Assembly: GCF_902712855.1 (NCBI RefSeq)
Contig: NZ_LR743508.1
Coordinates: 806,001 to 870,000 of the forward strand
From: Variovorax paradoxus
GTDB lineage: Bacteria; Pseudomonadota; Gammaproteobacteria; Burkholderiales; Burkholderiaceae_C
Length of the DNA stretch: 64,000 nucleotides
Direction: 5' to 3'
A program made the translations under genes and the position numbers. How positions within the stretch are numbered: the stretch's first letter is position 1; each line of letters starts with the position of its first letter. Positions 43,231-51,478 of the stretch are shown here, in pieces. The notes beneath the pieces are model-generated. The model made no database searches, was not told where the DNA came from, and was given only the letters and a program-made list of their open reading frames with translations.

Positions 43231-44868
43231 TTACGGCGCCGCCGGGCCCTTGTCGTCCACGGTGCCGATGACCACGCCCTCGCAGGGCGCCAGCACCAGC
43301 GGCCCCTCGATGCCTTCGGCGCGCGCAGGGTCGGTCGATGCCAGCACCACCGGCCGGTGCGGCATCGATGCCGGTGGAATCGGTGCCGGCGTCTCGCCGA
43401 AGTTCAGGAGCACCACCAGCCGCTGTCCTTCGTGGTTGCGCGCGAAGGCGAGCACCTCGTCGCCGGCGTCGAGCGCTTCATGGTCGCCGCGGTTCAGCGC
43501 AGGCTGCGCGCGGCGCAACGCGATCAGGCGCCGGTGCAGCGCCAGCATCGAGCCGGTGTCGCGCGATTGCGCTTCCACGTTGTTCGTGCGCCAGTCGGCC
43601 GCCAGGCGCAGCCACGGCGTGCCGGTCGTGAAGCCCGCCTGCGCGTCGGCGCTCCATTGCATGGGTGTCCGCTCCGGGTCGCGGCCCAGGCCCAGGCCGG
43701 GCCTGTTCTTCTCGAACGGGTCCTGCACTTCGTCGGCGGGAATCGCGACGTCCGTCATGCCGATCTCGTCCCCGTAGTAGAGCGTCGGCGTGCCGCGCAG
43801 CGTGAGCAGGAGCATGGCCGCGAGCCGCGCCATGCGGGGGCCGACGCGGCTCGCGATGCGGGGCTTGTCGTGGTTGCCCAGCACCCAGTTGGGTTGCGCG
43901 CCGGCGGGCAGGGCGGCTTCGTAGTCGCGCACGAAGCGGCGGATGCGCGCGGCCTGCCATTCGGTGGCGATCAGCTCGAAGTTGAAGGGCAGCTGCACCC
44001 CCTCGAGCACGCCTTCGGCGTTGCGCCCGTAGTAGGCGACCAGGCGCGGCAGCGGCAGGTAGAGCTCGCCGATCAGCACGCGCGACGATCGCGTGTCGCT
44101 GAACGCGTCGACCACGCGGCGCATCTCGGCCACGATCGGCTGCACCTCCGGCAGGTCGGTGTTGTGGAGCATCAGCCAGCGATGGAACTCGTCCTGGCCC
44201 TCGACGAAGTCGGGGTTCGGCGGGTTGTCGCGCAACTGTGCGTCCTTCACGATCTGCGAGAGCACGTCGACGCGGAATCCGTCGACACCGCGCCGCAGCC
44301 AGAAGCGCAGCACCTCGTACATCGCCTCGCGCACTTCGGGGTTGCGCCAGTTGAGGTCCGGCTGCTCCTTCAGGAACGAATGGCCGTAGTACTGGCCGGT
44401 GACCGGGTCGAAGGTCCAGGCCGGTCCGCCGAAGTTGCTGATCCAGTTGTTGGGCGGCCCGCCGTCCGGGGCCGGGTCGCGCCAGATGTACCAGTCGCGC
44501 CGCGGGTCGCTGCGCGCGCTGCGGCTCTGCACGAACCACGGATGCCGGTCCGACGTGTGGTTGGGCACGAAGTCCAGGATGATCCTGATCCCTCGCGCAT
44601 GCGCCTCCTGCACGAGCGCATCGAAGCCGTCCAGCGTGCCGAAGCGCGGATCGATGGCGCAGAAGTCGGAGATGTCGTAGCCGAAGTCGGCCATCGGCGA
44701 GGGATAGATCGGCGAGATCCACACGGCATCGATGCCGAGCGAGACCAGGTGGCCCAGCCGGGCGCGGATTCCGTCGAGGTCTCCGATGCCGTCGCCGTTG
44801 CTGTCCTGGAACGAACGCGGGTAGACCTGATAGACGATTCCGCACTTCCACCAGTCGTCGGCTGACAT
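43231..44868 (-). CDS. GH13 alpha-glucosidase
   Basis: The ATG at 44868 follows a GAAGGGA ribosome site; upstream in-frame residues are not family-like. The 545-residue protein has the GH13 regions: VYQVYPRSFQDSNGDGIGDL, DFVPNHTSDRHPW, GFRVDVLSQI with the nucleophile Asp, LIGELYLPL with the acid Glu, and VLGNHDKPR with the third Asp. The QVYPRSF start and QDPFEKNRPG segment match oligo-1,6-/alpha-glucosidases. There is no signal peptide. It is convergent with the CocE-like gene (3 bp apart), completing the carbohydrate island. It probably hydrolyses maltooligosaccharides or isomaltose. Confidence 0.92.
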   Translation of the reverse strand: MSADDWWKCGIVYQVYPRSFQDSNGDGIGDLDGIRARLGHLVSLGIDAVWISPIYPSPMADFGYDISDFCAIDPRFGTLDGFDALVQEAHARGIRIILDFVPNHTSDRHPWFVQSRSARSDPRRDWYIWRDPAPDGGPPNNWISNFGGPAWTFDPVTGQYYGHSFLKEQPDLNWRNPEVREAMYEVLRFWLRRGVDGFRVDVLSQIVKDAQLRDNPPNPDFVEGQDEFHRWLMLHNTDLPEVQPIVAEMRRVVDAFSDTRSSRVLIGELYLPLPRLVAYYGRNAEGVLEGVQLPFNFELIATEWQAARIRRFVRDYEAALPAGAQPNWVLGNHDKPRIASRVGPRMARLAAMLLLTLRGTPTLYYGDEIGMTDVAIPADEVQDPFEKNRPGLGLGRDPERTPMQWSADAQAGFTTGTPWLRLAADWRTNNVEAQSRDTGSMLALHRRLIALRRAQPALNRGDHEALDAGDEVLAFARNHEGQRLVVLLNFGETPAPIPPASMPHRPVVLASTDPARAEGIEGPLVLAPCEGVVIGTVDDKGPAAP

Positions 44869-45181
44869 CTTGATCCCTTCTGCTTGGTTGCGAGCGGGTT
44901 CATTGTCTGCAGAAAGCGGCCCTTCGTGGCAGCGCCGCGGCTGCCCGCGCGCACCTTCTTTGAAATCTATTGTTCGGGAAACACGGCGAGATACAGAGCG
45001 ATACGCCGCAGCGTTCGAACGGCAGGCACACCGGCAATAGTCCGGTCCGCAAGTCGTTCCAACCGACCGTCGTCCCCGAGGTCTCGCAGCGCTCACCCGC
45101 GTGACCGGCACCCCGCTGCCGATCCTTTTTCTCGTGGCGCGACGGCCGCAACCCGCTCATTCATCAATGGAGATCATTCCC
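44869..45181. other. divergent intergenic region
   Basis: These 313 bases separate the divergent GH13 and epoxide hydrolase genes and should contain both promoters. I see no convincing small gene, repeat or terminator. The minus-strand frame at 44900-45160 has Cys/Arg-rich composition and looks non-coding. Confidence 0.5.
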
Positions 45182-46528
45182 GTGCACATCAACAGAATCA
45201 CACAACGCAAGCCATCGAAGATCCGGCTCCTGTCTGCCGTCTGCGCGGCCGGCCTCATGGCTGCATCGGGCATCGCCTTTGCCGGCCAGGCCGGCGAAGG
45301 CGGCGCGCCCGCCGGGCAGGCATCGAGCCAGTCGGCACCGTCATCGGAGGCGATCCGCCCGTTCAAGGTCCATGTCTCGGACAAGGCCCTGAAGGAGCTG
45401 AAAGCCCGCCTGCAGGCCACGCGCTGGCCCGACAAGGAAACCGTGAGCGATGCCTCGCAGGGCGTGCAGCTCGCGAAGCTGCAGCAACTGGTGAAGTACT
45501 GGGAAACCGGCTACGACTGGCACAGGCTGGAGGCGCGCCTCAACGCGTTGCCCCAGTTCGTCACGACGATCGACGGCGTGGACGTGCAGTTCATCCACGT
45601 GCGCTCGCGCCATCCGAATGCGATGCCGCTCATCCTGACCCACGGATGGCCGGGCTCGCCGCTCGAGTTCATCGACGCGATCGGCCCGCTCACCGGTCCG
45701 ACCGCCTACGGCGGCAAGGCCGAGGACGCCTTCGACGTCGTGATCCCGGCCATTCCGGGCCATGGATTCTCCAGCCTGCCCAAGGAACTGGGCTGGGGAC
45801 CCGACCGCGTGGCGCGGGCCTGGGACGTGCTGATGCATCGCGTCGGCTACGACCACTACGTGGCCCAGGGCGGCGACCATGGCTCCGTGATCTCCGATGC
45901 CATGGCCCGCCAGAAGCCGCAGGGCCTGCTCGGCATCCACCTGAACATGCCGGCCACCGTGCCGCCCGAACTCGTCAAGGGCATCCACGCCGGCGACGAG
46001 CCGCCGGCCAACCTGCCCGACGCGGAACGCACGGCGTACCAGACGCTCAGCAAGTTCTTCGCCCGCAACGCCGCGTACGGCGCCATGATGGTCACGCGGC
46101 CACAGACCCTGGGCTACGGACTCAACGATTCGCCGGCCGGCCTCGCGGCGTTCATGTACGAGAAGATCACGGAGTGGACGTACCCCTCCGGAAACGCCGA
46201 GGCCGTGCTCGGCCGCGACCGCATCCTCGACGACATCTCGCTCTACTGGCTCACCGGCACCGCCAGTTCGTCGTCGCGCTTCTACTGGGAGAACAACAAC
46301 AACAACTTCAGCTCCGCCGCGCAGCGGACCACGGAGATCACCGTGCCGGTGGCCATCACGGTCTTCCCGGGCGAGATCTACCGGGCGCCGAAGTCGTGGG
46401 CGCAGCGCGCCTACCCGTCGATGTACTACTTCAAGGAAGTCGACCGGGGCGGCCACTTCGCGGCCTGGGAACAACCGCAGCTGTTCGCGGAAGAGATGCG
46501 GTCCGCCTTCCGGTCGCTGCGCAAGTAA
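45182..46528 (+). CDS. secreted epoxide hydrolase (EHN-domain, microsomal type)
   Basis: A GTG at 45182 is preceded by GGAGA at 45169-45173 with 8 bp spacing, giving 448 residues; an ATG at 45167 is in frame but overlaps that ribosome site. The N-terminus has a signal peptide (LLSAVCAAGLMAASGIAFAG). Residues ~55-160 form the EHN domain (RPFKVHVSDKALKELKARL, ATRWPDKE), and the hydrolase core has LTHGWPGSPLEF (oxyanion hole HGWP), the nucleophile Asp in GGDHGS, and RGGHFAAWEQP for the His. These enzymes open epoxides to diols. Export is unusual for this group but common in Burkholderiales homologues. Confidence 0.88.
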   Translation: MHINRITQRKPSKIRLLSAVCAAGLMAASGIAFAGQAGEGGAPAGQASSQSAPSSEAIRPFKVHVSDKALKELKARLQATRWPDKETVSDASQGVQLAKLQQLVKYWETGYDWHRLEARLNALPQFVTTIDGVDVQFIHVRSRHPNAMPLILTHGWPGSPLEFIDAIGPLTGPTAYGGKAEDAFDVVIPAIPGHGFSSLPKELGWGPDRVARAWDVLMHRVGYDHYVAQGGDHGSVISDAMARQKPQGLLGIHLNMPATVPPELVKGIHAGDEPPANLPDAERTAYQTLSKFFARNAAYGAMMVTRPQTLGYGLNDSPAGLAAFMYEKITEWTYPSGNAEAVLGRDRILDDISLYWLTGTASSSSRFYWENNNNNFSSAAQRTTEITVPVAITVFPGEIYRAPKSWAQRAYPSMYYFKEVDRGGHFAAWEQPQLFAEEMRSAFRSLRK

Positions 46529-46555
46529 GGCCGCTGCGCAAGTAAGGTCGCTGCG
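46514..46555 (+). repeat. 17-bp tandem duplication across the stop codon
   Basis: TCGCTGCGCAAGTAAGG (46514-46530) is followed by a copy with one change (CCGCTGCGCAAGTAAGG, 46531-46547) and the first 8 bases of a third. The unit spans the last codons and the TAA stop of the epoxide hydrolase, so the second copy lies just after the gene. It probably arose by replication slippage. Confidence 0.7.
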
Positions 46556-46656
46556 TTGTGCGGCGCTCGCCGGAGGTGCCGTGCGACCGGCCGCGCTCGT
46601 GTCGATGGCGCTCCGGCCGGCACGATGCGGCCGGCCGGGGCGTCATCGCGCCTGTG

Positions 46657-47448
46657 TCAGAAGGCGCTCTTGACCACGCCGCCGTCGACGCGAAGTGCCG
46701 CGCCCGTGGTCGCCGACGCGAGCGGACTTGCCACGTAGGCCACGAGCGAGGCCACTTCCTGCGGCGAGGCGAAGCGCCTGATCAGCGAGGTCGGGCGGAC
46801 GTGGTCGAAGAACTCCGCCTCGACCTGTTCGAAGGTCTTGTCGCTCGTGCGTGCCATGCCTTCGACGAAGTCGCCGACGCCGCGCGACTTCGTCGGTCCC
46901 GGCAGCACGCTGTTGACGGTGATGTTCGTGCCGGCCACCGATTCAGCGAGCCCGCGCGCCACCGCGATCTGCGCGGTCTTCGTCACGCCGTAATGGATCA
47001 TCTCGGTCGGAATCTGCACCGCGCTCTCGCTCGAGATGAAAATGATCCGTCCCCAGTTCGCGCGCTTCATGTCGGGCAGCACCAGGCGTGCGAGGCGGAC
47101 GCCGCTCAGCACGTTCACATCGAAGAAGCGCTGCCAGTCCGCATCCGGAATGTCCTCGAAGGCCTTGGGCTCGAAGATGCCCAGGTTGTTGACGAGGATG
47201 GCGATGCCGGGGTGGCGGCGCACGAGCTCCTCCGCCACGTGGGCCTGGCTGAGGTCGCCGGCATGGCCGTGCACCGTGCCTCTGGTCTCCGAGCGGATGC
47301 GATCCACCGCTTCGTCGATGGACGCTTGCGACCTGCCGTTGACGATGACGCTTGCGCCCTCGGAGGCCAGCGCGTGGGCGATCGCGTAGCCGATGCCGGC
47401 CGTGCTGCCGCTTACCAGGGCCAGCTTGCCGTCGAGTTTCAGATCCAT
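46657..47448 (-). CDS. SDR-family oxidoreductase
   Basis: An ATG with AAGGAGA upstream gives 263 residues. Classical short-chain dehydrogenase features are LVSGSTAGIGYAIAHAL (TGxxxGIG with Ser for the first Gly-preceding residue), LVNNLG, the catalytic Ser in ISSESA and YGVTK, and RVDGGVVKSAF at the end. N-G-R after strand 2 (VNGRS) suggests NADP(H). It follows the Tat-exported alpha/beta hydrolase by 68 bp on the same strand and shares its LysR control region. Substrate unknown. Confidence 0.87.
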   Translation of the reverse strand: MDLKLDGKLALVSGSTAGIGYAIAHALASEGASVIVNGRSQASIDEAVDRIRSETRGTVHGHAGDLSQAHVAEELVRRHPGIAILVNNLGIFEPKAFEDIPDADWQRFFDVNVLSGVRLARLVLPDMKRANWGRIIFISSESAVQIPTEMIHYGVTKTAQIAVARGLAESVAGTNITVNSVLPGPTKSRGVGDFVEGMARTSDKTFEQVEAEFFDHVRPTSLIRRFASPQEVASLVAYVASPLASATTGAALRVDGGVVKSAF

Positions 47449-47516
47449 GTCGATTCTCCTTGGTTGGTCGGACGACAGTGTCCGTCGGTTGTTGCTGCGC
47501 GTGCTGCCTGCATCCG

Positions 47517-48464
47517 TCAGCCGAGGAAGCTGACCAGTGCCGGAATGACCTGCTCGGGCGCCTCTTCCATCAGCCAGTGCCCGGAGCCCTTGACGATCAC
47601 GCCCTTCACGTCGGTCGCGACCATCTTGCCCTGTTCGATCAGGAAGGTGCCACCGGCCTTTTCGCCGGAGAGCACCAGCATCGGCATGGGCAGCGGGGTC
47701 TTGCCCAGCTCCGCGAATTCCGCCGCGTCCTTCTCGAAGGCCTTGAAGTACTCGAAACCGGCACGCATGCCGCCGGGCTGCGCGTAGGCCCTGGCGTAGA
47801 ACTGGCGATCGGCTTCGGGCACCGAGTGCTTGGGATCGGCCGCGAAGTCGTTCCAGAAGTGTTCGAAGTAGATGCGCTCGCGTCCCTTCACCAGCGCCAG
47901 CGGCGTGGTGCCGTGGAAATGGAAGTGCCACAGGTCGCGCAGCAGCCACACGTTCTGCCACTGGCCGATGCCGGGCAGGAAGGCGTCCATGAGCACGACC
48001 TTGTCGGTCTCCGAAGGGAACTGCGCGGCGTACGCATAGGCCACCATCAGGCCGATGTCGTGCCCCACGATGCTGACGTTGCGGATGCCGAGCGACCGGA
48101 CGAGCTCGTGGATGTCTACGGCCATGTTCTTCTTCTCGTAGCCCGTCTCGGGCTTCGACGAATTGCCCGCGCCCCGCAGGTCGGGCACGACCACGGTGTG
48201 CGTCTTCGCCAGCAGCGGCATCAGCGGGTTCCACATGTGGCCGGTCTCGGCATAGCCGTGCAGCAGCACGATGGCCGGACCCTTGCCGCCGATGCGGTAG
48301 CTGATGCGGGTGCCGTTCACGTCCGCGCTGCCCGAGCGGAAGCCCGGCACCGTGTCGGCGGCGGTTGCGGCGTTCGCCGTGGAGCCCAGCGTCAGGACGG
48401 CGCCGGCGGCGACGGCGCCCGCGATCAGGGCGCGGCGGGAAGGAACGAATTGGCTGTCGGTCAT
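47517..48464 (-). CDS. Tat-exported alpha/beta hydrolase (epoxide hydrolase/dehalogenase-like)
   Basis: The 315-residue protein starts with a twin-arginine signal (PSRRALIAGAVAAG) ending near ANAAT. The core has VLLHGYAETGHMW, DLRGAGNSS and the nucleophile Asp in GHDIGL, which places it with epoxide hydrolases and haloacid/haloalkane dehalogenases rather than esterases. The His lies in GSGHWLMEE. It is the first gene of a two-gene operon with an SDR and is divergent from a LysR regulator. Export by Tat suggests folding in the cytoplasm, and activity in the periplasm. Confidence 0.85.
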   Translation of the reverse strand: MTDSQFVPSRRALIAGAVAAGAVLTLGSTANAATAADTVPGFRSGSADVNGTRISYRIGGKGPAIVLLHGYAETGHMWNPLMPLLAKTHTVVVPDLRGAGNSSKPETGYEKKNMAVDIHELVRSLGIRNVSIVGHDIGLMVAYAYAAQFPSETDKVVLMDAFLPGIGQWQNVWLLRDLWHFHFHGTTPLALVKGRERIYFEHFWNDFAADPKHSVPEADRQFYARAYAQPGGMRAGFEYFKAFEKDAAEFAELGKTPLPMPMLVLSGEKAGGTFLIEQGKMVATDVKGVIVKGSGHWLMEEAPEQVIPALVSFLG

Positions 48465-48552
48465 GTCGAGGTCCTTTTCTTTCAGTTTTGAAGCGGTGGC
48501 GTGAATTTAAGATTCAGCTTCGCTTTCAGAAAGAGCCCAAAAATGGTTTACT

Positions 48553-48571
48553 CATTCAGTTTTGCTGAATG
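48553..48571. promoter_or_regulatory. inverted repeat, candidate LysR operator
   Basis: CATTCAG (48553-48559) and CTGAATG (48565-48571) form a perfect 7-bp dyad with a TTTTG centre, directly before the LysR start codon and between it and the divergent hydrolase gene. The word TTCAG occurs three more times in the same gap, which may mark further half-sites. Confidence 0.5.
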
Positions 48572-48586
48572 ATCTGAAGGGCTTCC

Positions 48587-49498
48587 ATGGACCGGCTCCG
48601 TGCTTACGAAATGTTCGTCAACGTGGTGGCGCGGGGCAGCTTCACCAGGGCGGCCGACGCGCTGGACACCTCGCCGGCCAACGTGACGCGCTACATCAAC
48701 GAGCTCGAGGCACACCTGCGCACGCGGCTCATCAACCGCACCTCGCGCCGCCTGTCGCTCACCGAGGGCGGCGAGGCGCTCTACGACCGGGCCAAGTCGA
48801 TCCTGGAGGAAGTGTCGGAAACCGAGGCGCTGGCGACCACCGCTTCGCTGCAGCCCCGCGGGCGCCTGCGCATCAACGCGCCGCTGAGCTTCGGCAGCCT
48901 GGTGCTGGCGCCCCTGTGGCCGAAGTTCATGGCGACGTACCCCGACGTCGAGCTCGACATCGCGCTCATCGACCGCGTGGTCGACATCGTCGAGGAGGGC
49001 TACGACCTCGCCATCCGCATCTCGCGCACCAGCTCGGGCAACCACATCGCGCGCCGCCTGGGGCGCTCGCACAACCTGGTGTGCGCCTCGCCCGCGTACA
49101 TCGCCGCCCACGGCATGCCCGAGGTTCCGGCCGACCTGTCCCGGCACCTGTGCCTGGGCTACACCTACGGCGCGACCTCCGACGAGTGGCAGTTCGCCGG
49201 CCCCGGCGGCACGCTCGAATCGGTGCGGGTGCGCTGGGCGCTGCGGGCCAACAACGGCACCACCGCCCGCGCCGCGGCACTCGCCGGCGGCGGCGTCATC
49301 TGGCAGCCGAGGTTCGTGATCGGCGGGGACGTGGAGGCCGGCCGGCTGGTCGAGGTCATGCCGGGCTATCGCATGCCACCCATCGACGTGCTGGCGATCT
49401 ACGCCAGCCGCCGCCATCTCAGCGCGAAGGTGCGGGTGATGCTCGACTTCCTGGTCAATGCCTTCCAGGGCGAGCTGTCGGAGCCGGGCGAGCTCTAG
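48587..49498 (+). CDS. LysR-family transcriptional regulator
   Basis: The 303-residue protein has a LysR helix-turn-helix (MDRLRAYEMFVNVVARGSFT, LDTSPANVTRYINELEAHL) and an effector domain with RGRLRINAPLSFGSLVLAP. It is of the common CrgA/PA-type subgroup often divergent from an SDR or hydrolase gene. It most likely regulates the Tat-exported hydrolase and SDR operon to its left. Ligand unknown. Confidence 0.88.
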   Translation: MDRLRAYEMFVNVVARGSFTRAADALDTSPANVTRYINELEAHLRTRLINRTSRRLSLTEGGEALYDRAKSILEEVSETEALATTASLQPRGRLRINAPLSFGSLVLAPLWPKFMATYPDVELDIALIDRVVDIVEEGYDLAIRISRTSSGNHIARRLGRSHNLVCASPAYIAAHGMPEVPADLSRHLCLGYTYGATSDEWQFAGPGGTLESVRVRWALRANNGTTARAAALAGGGVIWQPRFVIGGDVEAGRLVEVMPGYRMPPIDVLAIYASRRHLSAKVRVMLDFLVNAFQGELSEPGEL

Positions 49499-49639
49499 CG
49501 GCCCGGCGAGGCCTGCGCACGGCGAGCCAGATCGCGCCGTCGGAAGCGGGCCGGAAAATCGAAGATTTCCACCTTGCCCATTTGGCAGGCATTGTGTTGC
49601 AGCCCGCGCCAGGCAACGATCCCCGACGAACTTCGCCCG

Positions 49640-49676
49640 GTTGTCCCCAATGTTGTCCCCAGTCTGCGGGGACAAC
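49640..49676. repeat. three copies of the 9-mer GTTGTCCCC in a convergent gap
   Basis: GTTGTCCCC lies at 49640-49648 and 49652-49660; its reverse complement GGGGACAAC lies at 49668-49676. The last two form a perfect hairpin with loop AGTCTGC. The element lies between the convergent LysR and winged-helix regulator genes. No T-tract follows on either strand, so a simple terminator is not certain; protein binding is an alternative. Confidence 0.55.
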
Positions 49677-49703
49677 CTGGAAGGGGCGGATTCAGGTCCG
49701 CAT

Positions 49704-50546
49704 TCAGGCCCTTGCCAGCTCGTTCCGGCCGATCCAGGCCGGTTCGTTCGAGGTTTCCGGAAAATCCGCTCGGTCCAGCGTGTCGGCCAGTTCGGGCAAG
49801 GAAGACGAGGGCATCCGCCGCAGTTCGTAGCCACGGCCGTACACCGAGTGCAGGACGAACTCGCATTCCTTGTGCAGCGACAGCTTGCGCCGGATGTTGG
49901 CCACGCAGCAGTCGAGCACGCGGCTCTTGCGCTCGATGCGCGAATCCATCCAGAGCGAGGCCAGCAGCCAGTCGCGTTCCAGAAGCCGTCCCGCATTGCG
50001 GAAAAGCAGCAGCGCCAGTTCGAATTCGCGGGGCTTGAGGCGGATTTCCTCGCCCCGGTGCACCACCACCTTGCGGCTGCCGATGAAGCGGTAGTCGCCG
50101 AAGTTCGCGCTCACCGTCTGCGGATGCAGCAGCGTCTCGGTGCGGCGCAGCGCTTCGCGCACGCGCAGCTCCACCTCGAAGTCGTCCACCGGCAGCACCG
50201 CGAAATCGATGGTGGCACCCGCCGGCTCGCTGCCCGCCGTGGCGAGCACGTCGATCAGCAGGTCGCGCTGCAGGGCATTGGCCACCAGGAAGATCGGCAG
50301 GCGCAGCGCCTTGCACATCGAGGTGATCACCGGCCACGCGCCTTCGTCCTTCAGCACCACCAGCAGCAGGCCGAACTGGCTGCCGTGGGTCACGGCCTGC
50401 AGGAATTCGGCGCTGCTGCCGAAGCGCACCGGCGTGCAGCCCATCATGCGCAGCCGCTGGCCCCAGGCCTGGTGCTGGGCAGCGTCGCAGCCGACCATGG
50501 CCACCTGCCGCGAGCATTGGACGTTGTTCTTGTCGAGAGCTTCCAT
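49704..50546 (-). CDS. OmpR-like winged-helix regulator with pseudo-receiver domain
   Basis: The 280-residue protein (ATG at 50546) has an N-terminal receiver-like domain (residues ~15-130) and a C-terminal Trans_reg_C winged helix (~145-245: LKPREFELALLLFRNAGRLL, RKSRVLDCCVANIRRKL, SVYGRGYEL). In the receiver the phospho-acceptor position reads LLLVVLKDEG where LLDVxLPG is expected, so Asp is absent, and the N-terminal acidic pair is reduced. It is thus probably phosphorylation-independent. It is the last gene on the minus strand after flgN-flgM-flgA, suggesting a link to flagellar control. A poorly matched ~35-residue C-terminal tail follows the winged helix. Confidence 0.78.
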   Translation of the reverse strand: MEALDKNNVQCSRQVAMVGCDAAQHQAWGQRLRMMGCTPVRFGSSAEFLQAVTHGSQFGLLLVVLKDEGAWPVITSMCKALRLPIFLVANALQRDLLIDVLATAGSEPAGATIDFAVLPVDDFEVELRVREALRRTETLLHPQTVSANFGDYRFIGSRKVVVHRGEEIRLKPREFELALLLFRNAGRLLERDWLLASLWMDSRIERKSRVLDCCVANIRRKLSLHKECEFVLHSVYGRGYELRRMPSSSLPELADTLDRADFPETSNEPAWIGRNELARA

Positions 50547-50580
50547 GGGGTGTGAGGTGGAGGGACGCGGCGCGCGGCGG

Positions 50581-51039
50581 TCAGCCGACCGCGAGGCGCG
50601 TCCCGGCGCCGGGCTGCGTCTTGCGCACGCCGTCGGGGCCGTAGAAGAGTTGGGCGCTGGCCTGCAGGAAATGCAGGGCCTGCTGCGTGAAATCGAGGTG
50701 CGCGTACACCATCGAGCCGTTGCGAAGGTTGTGGCTGCGGGCCTGCACGGCCAGCACCAGCAGCGCGGCCCAGGCCTGTTGCGCGGCGGGGCCGCAGGCC
50801 TTGGCGGCGGCATCGGCGCCGGCGCGGCCGGGCTTGAAGCCCAGCGCGGCCTGCAGCGCCTCGCGCTGGTTGTCGAGCTCGGTCATGCGATCGAGCAGCA
50901 GGGTCTTCTCACCGGCGATGGCGGCCAGGTCGGCGAACACGTTGTCCGACATGGCCTTGGCTTCGCGGTCGAGCACCGACAGGAATTCCTCGATGCAGGC
51001 GGTCTCGGTGCGCAGGTGCGCCAGCAGCGACTGGGTCAT
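50581..51039 (-). CDS. flgN: FlgN flagellar type III secretion chaperone
   Basis: The 152-residue, largely helical protein has the FlgN start (LLAHLRTETACIEEFLSVLDREAKAM) and a central coiled region (KTLLLDRMTELDNQREALQAALGF). FlgN binds FlgK and FlgL and delivers them for export. Its ATG overlaps the end of flgM by a few bases. Position beside flgM and flgA, as in most proteobacteria, supports the call. Confidence 0.87.
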   Translation of the reverse strand: MTQSLLAHLRTETACIEEFLSVLDREAKAMSDNVFADLAAIAGEKTLLLDRMTELDNQREALQAALGFKPGRAGADAAAKACGPAAQQAWAALLVLAVQARSHNLRNGSMVYAHLDFTQQALHFLQASAQLFYGPDGVRKTQPGAGTRLAVG

Positions 51040-51384
51040 TCGCGGCCTTTCGGCGCGGGCTTGGCCTCGACCCTGGCGTCGGCCGCCGGGTCGAGCAGGT
51101 CGCGCACGCTGGCCAGCAGGCCGTCGGCGATGCGCTCGGGGCGGATCTGGTAGCGCCCGGCGCGGATGTCCTCGCGGATCGCGGCCACCCGGGCTGCATC
51201 GAAATCGCTGCCGCCCACGGCGCTGGGCATGGTGTGGACGAGCGCGGACGGCTGCGGCGCCTCCTGGCGCGCGTCGCGGCGGCGGCATCGGCGCCGGTCG
51301 TCGAAGCCGCGGCGGCAGGGGCCGGGGCGTTCGCGGGGTCCGGTGGAGAGGCGTGGCCGAAGGGGCAGGTTGATCGATTTTCAA
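51036..51384 (-). pseudogene. flgM: FlgM anti-sigma28 factor, apparently frameshifted
   Basis: A TTG at 51384 with a GAGGAA ribosome site starts MKIDQPAPSATPLHR, a typical FlgM beginning. The conserved sigma28-binding C-terminus (FDAARVAAIREDIRAGRYQI and RIADGLLASVRDLL) is in another frame, starting at the latest with an ATG at 51230. The distance 51384-51230 is not a multiple of three. An Ala/Thr-rich stretch typical of the FlgM linker sits in the third frame between them, so two one-base losses fit best. Either flgM is broken, only a 64-residue C-terminal form is made, or the assembly has errors in this GC-rich run. Confidence 0.7.
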
Positions 51385-51478
51385 GGTGATTCCTCAGGGG
51401 CTGACCCGTATATCGGCAGCGCTGGCAAGAACTTTAGGAGCGGCGTGCACAAAGCGTACGGCAAGGCGGCCGGCAAGC

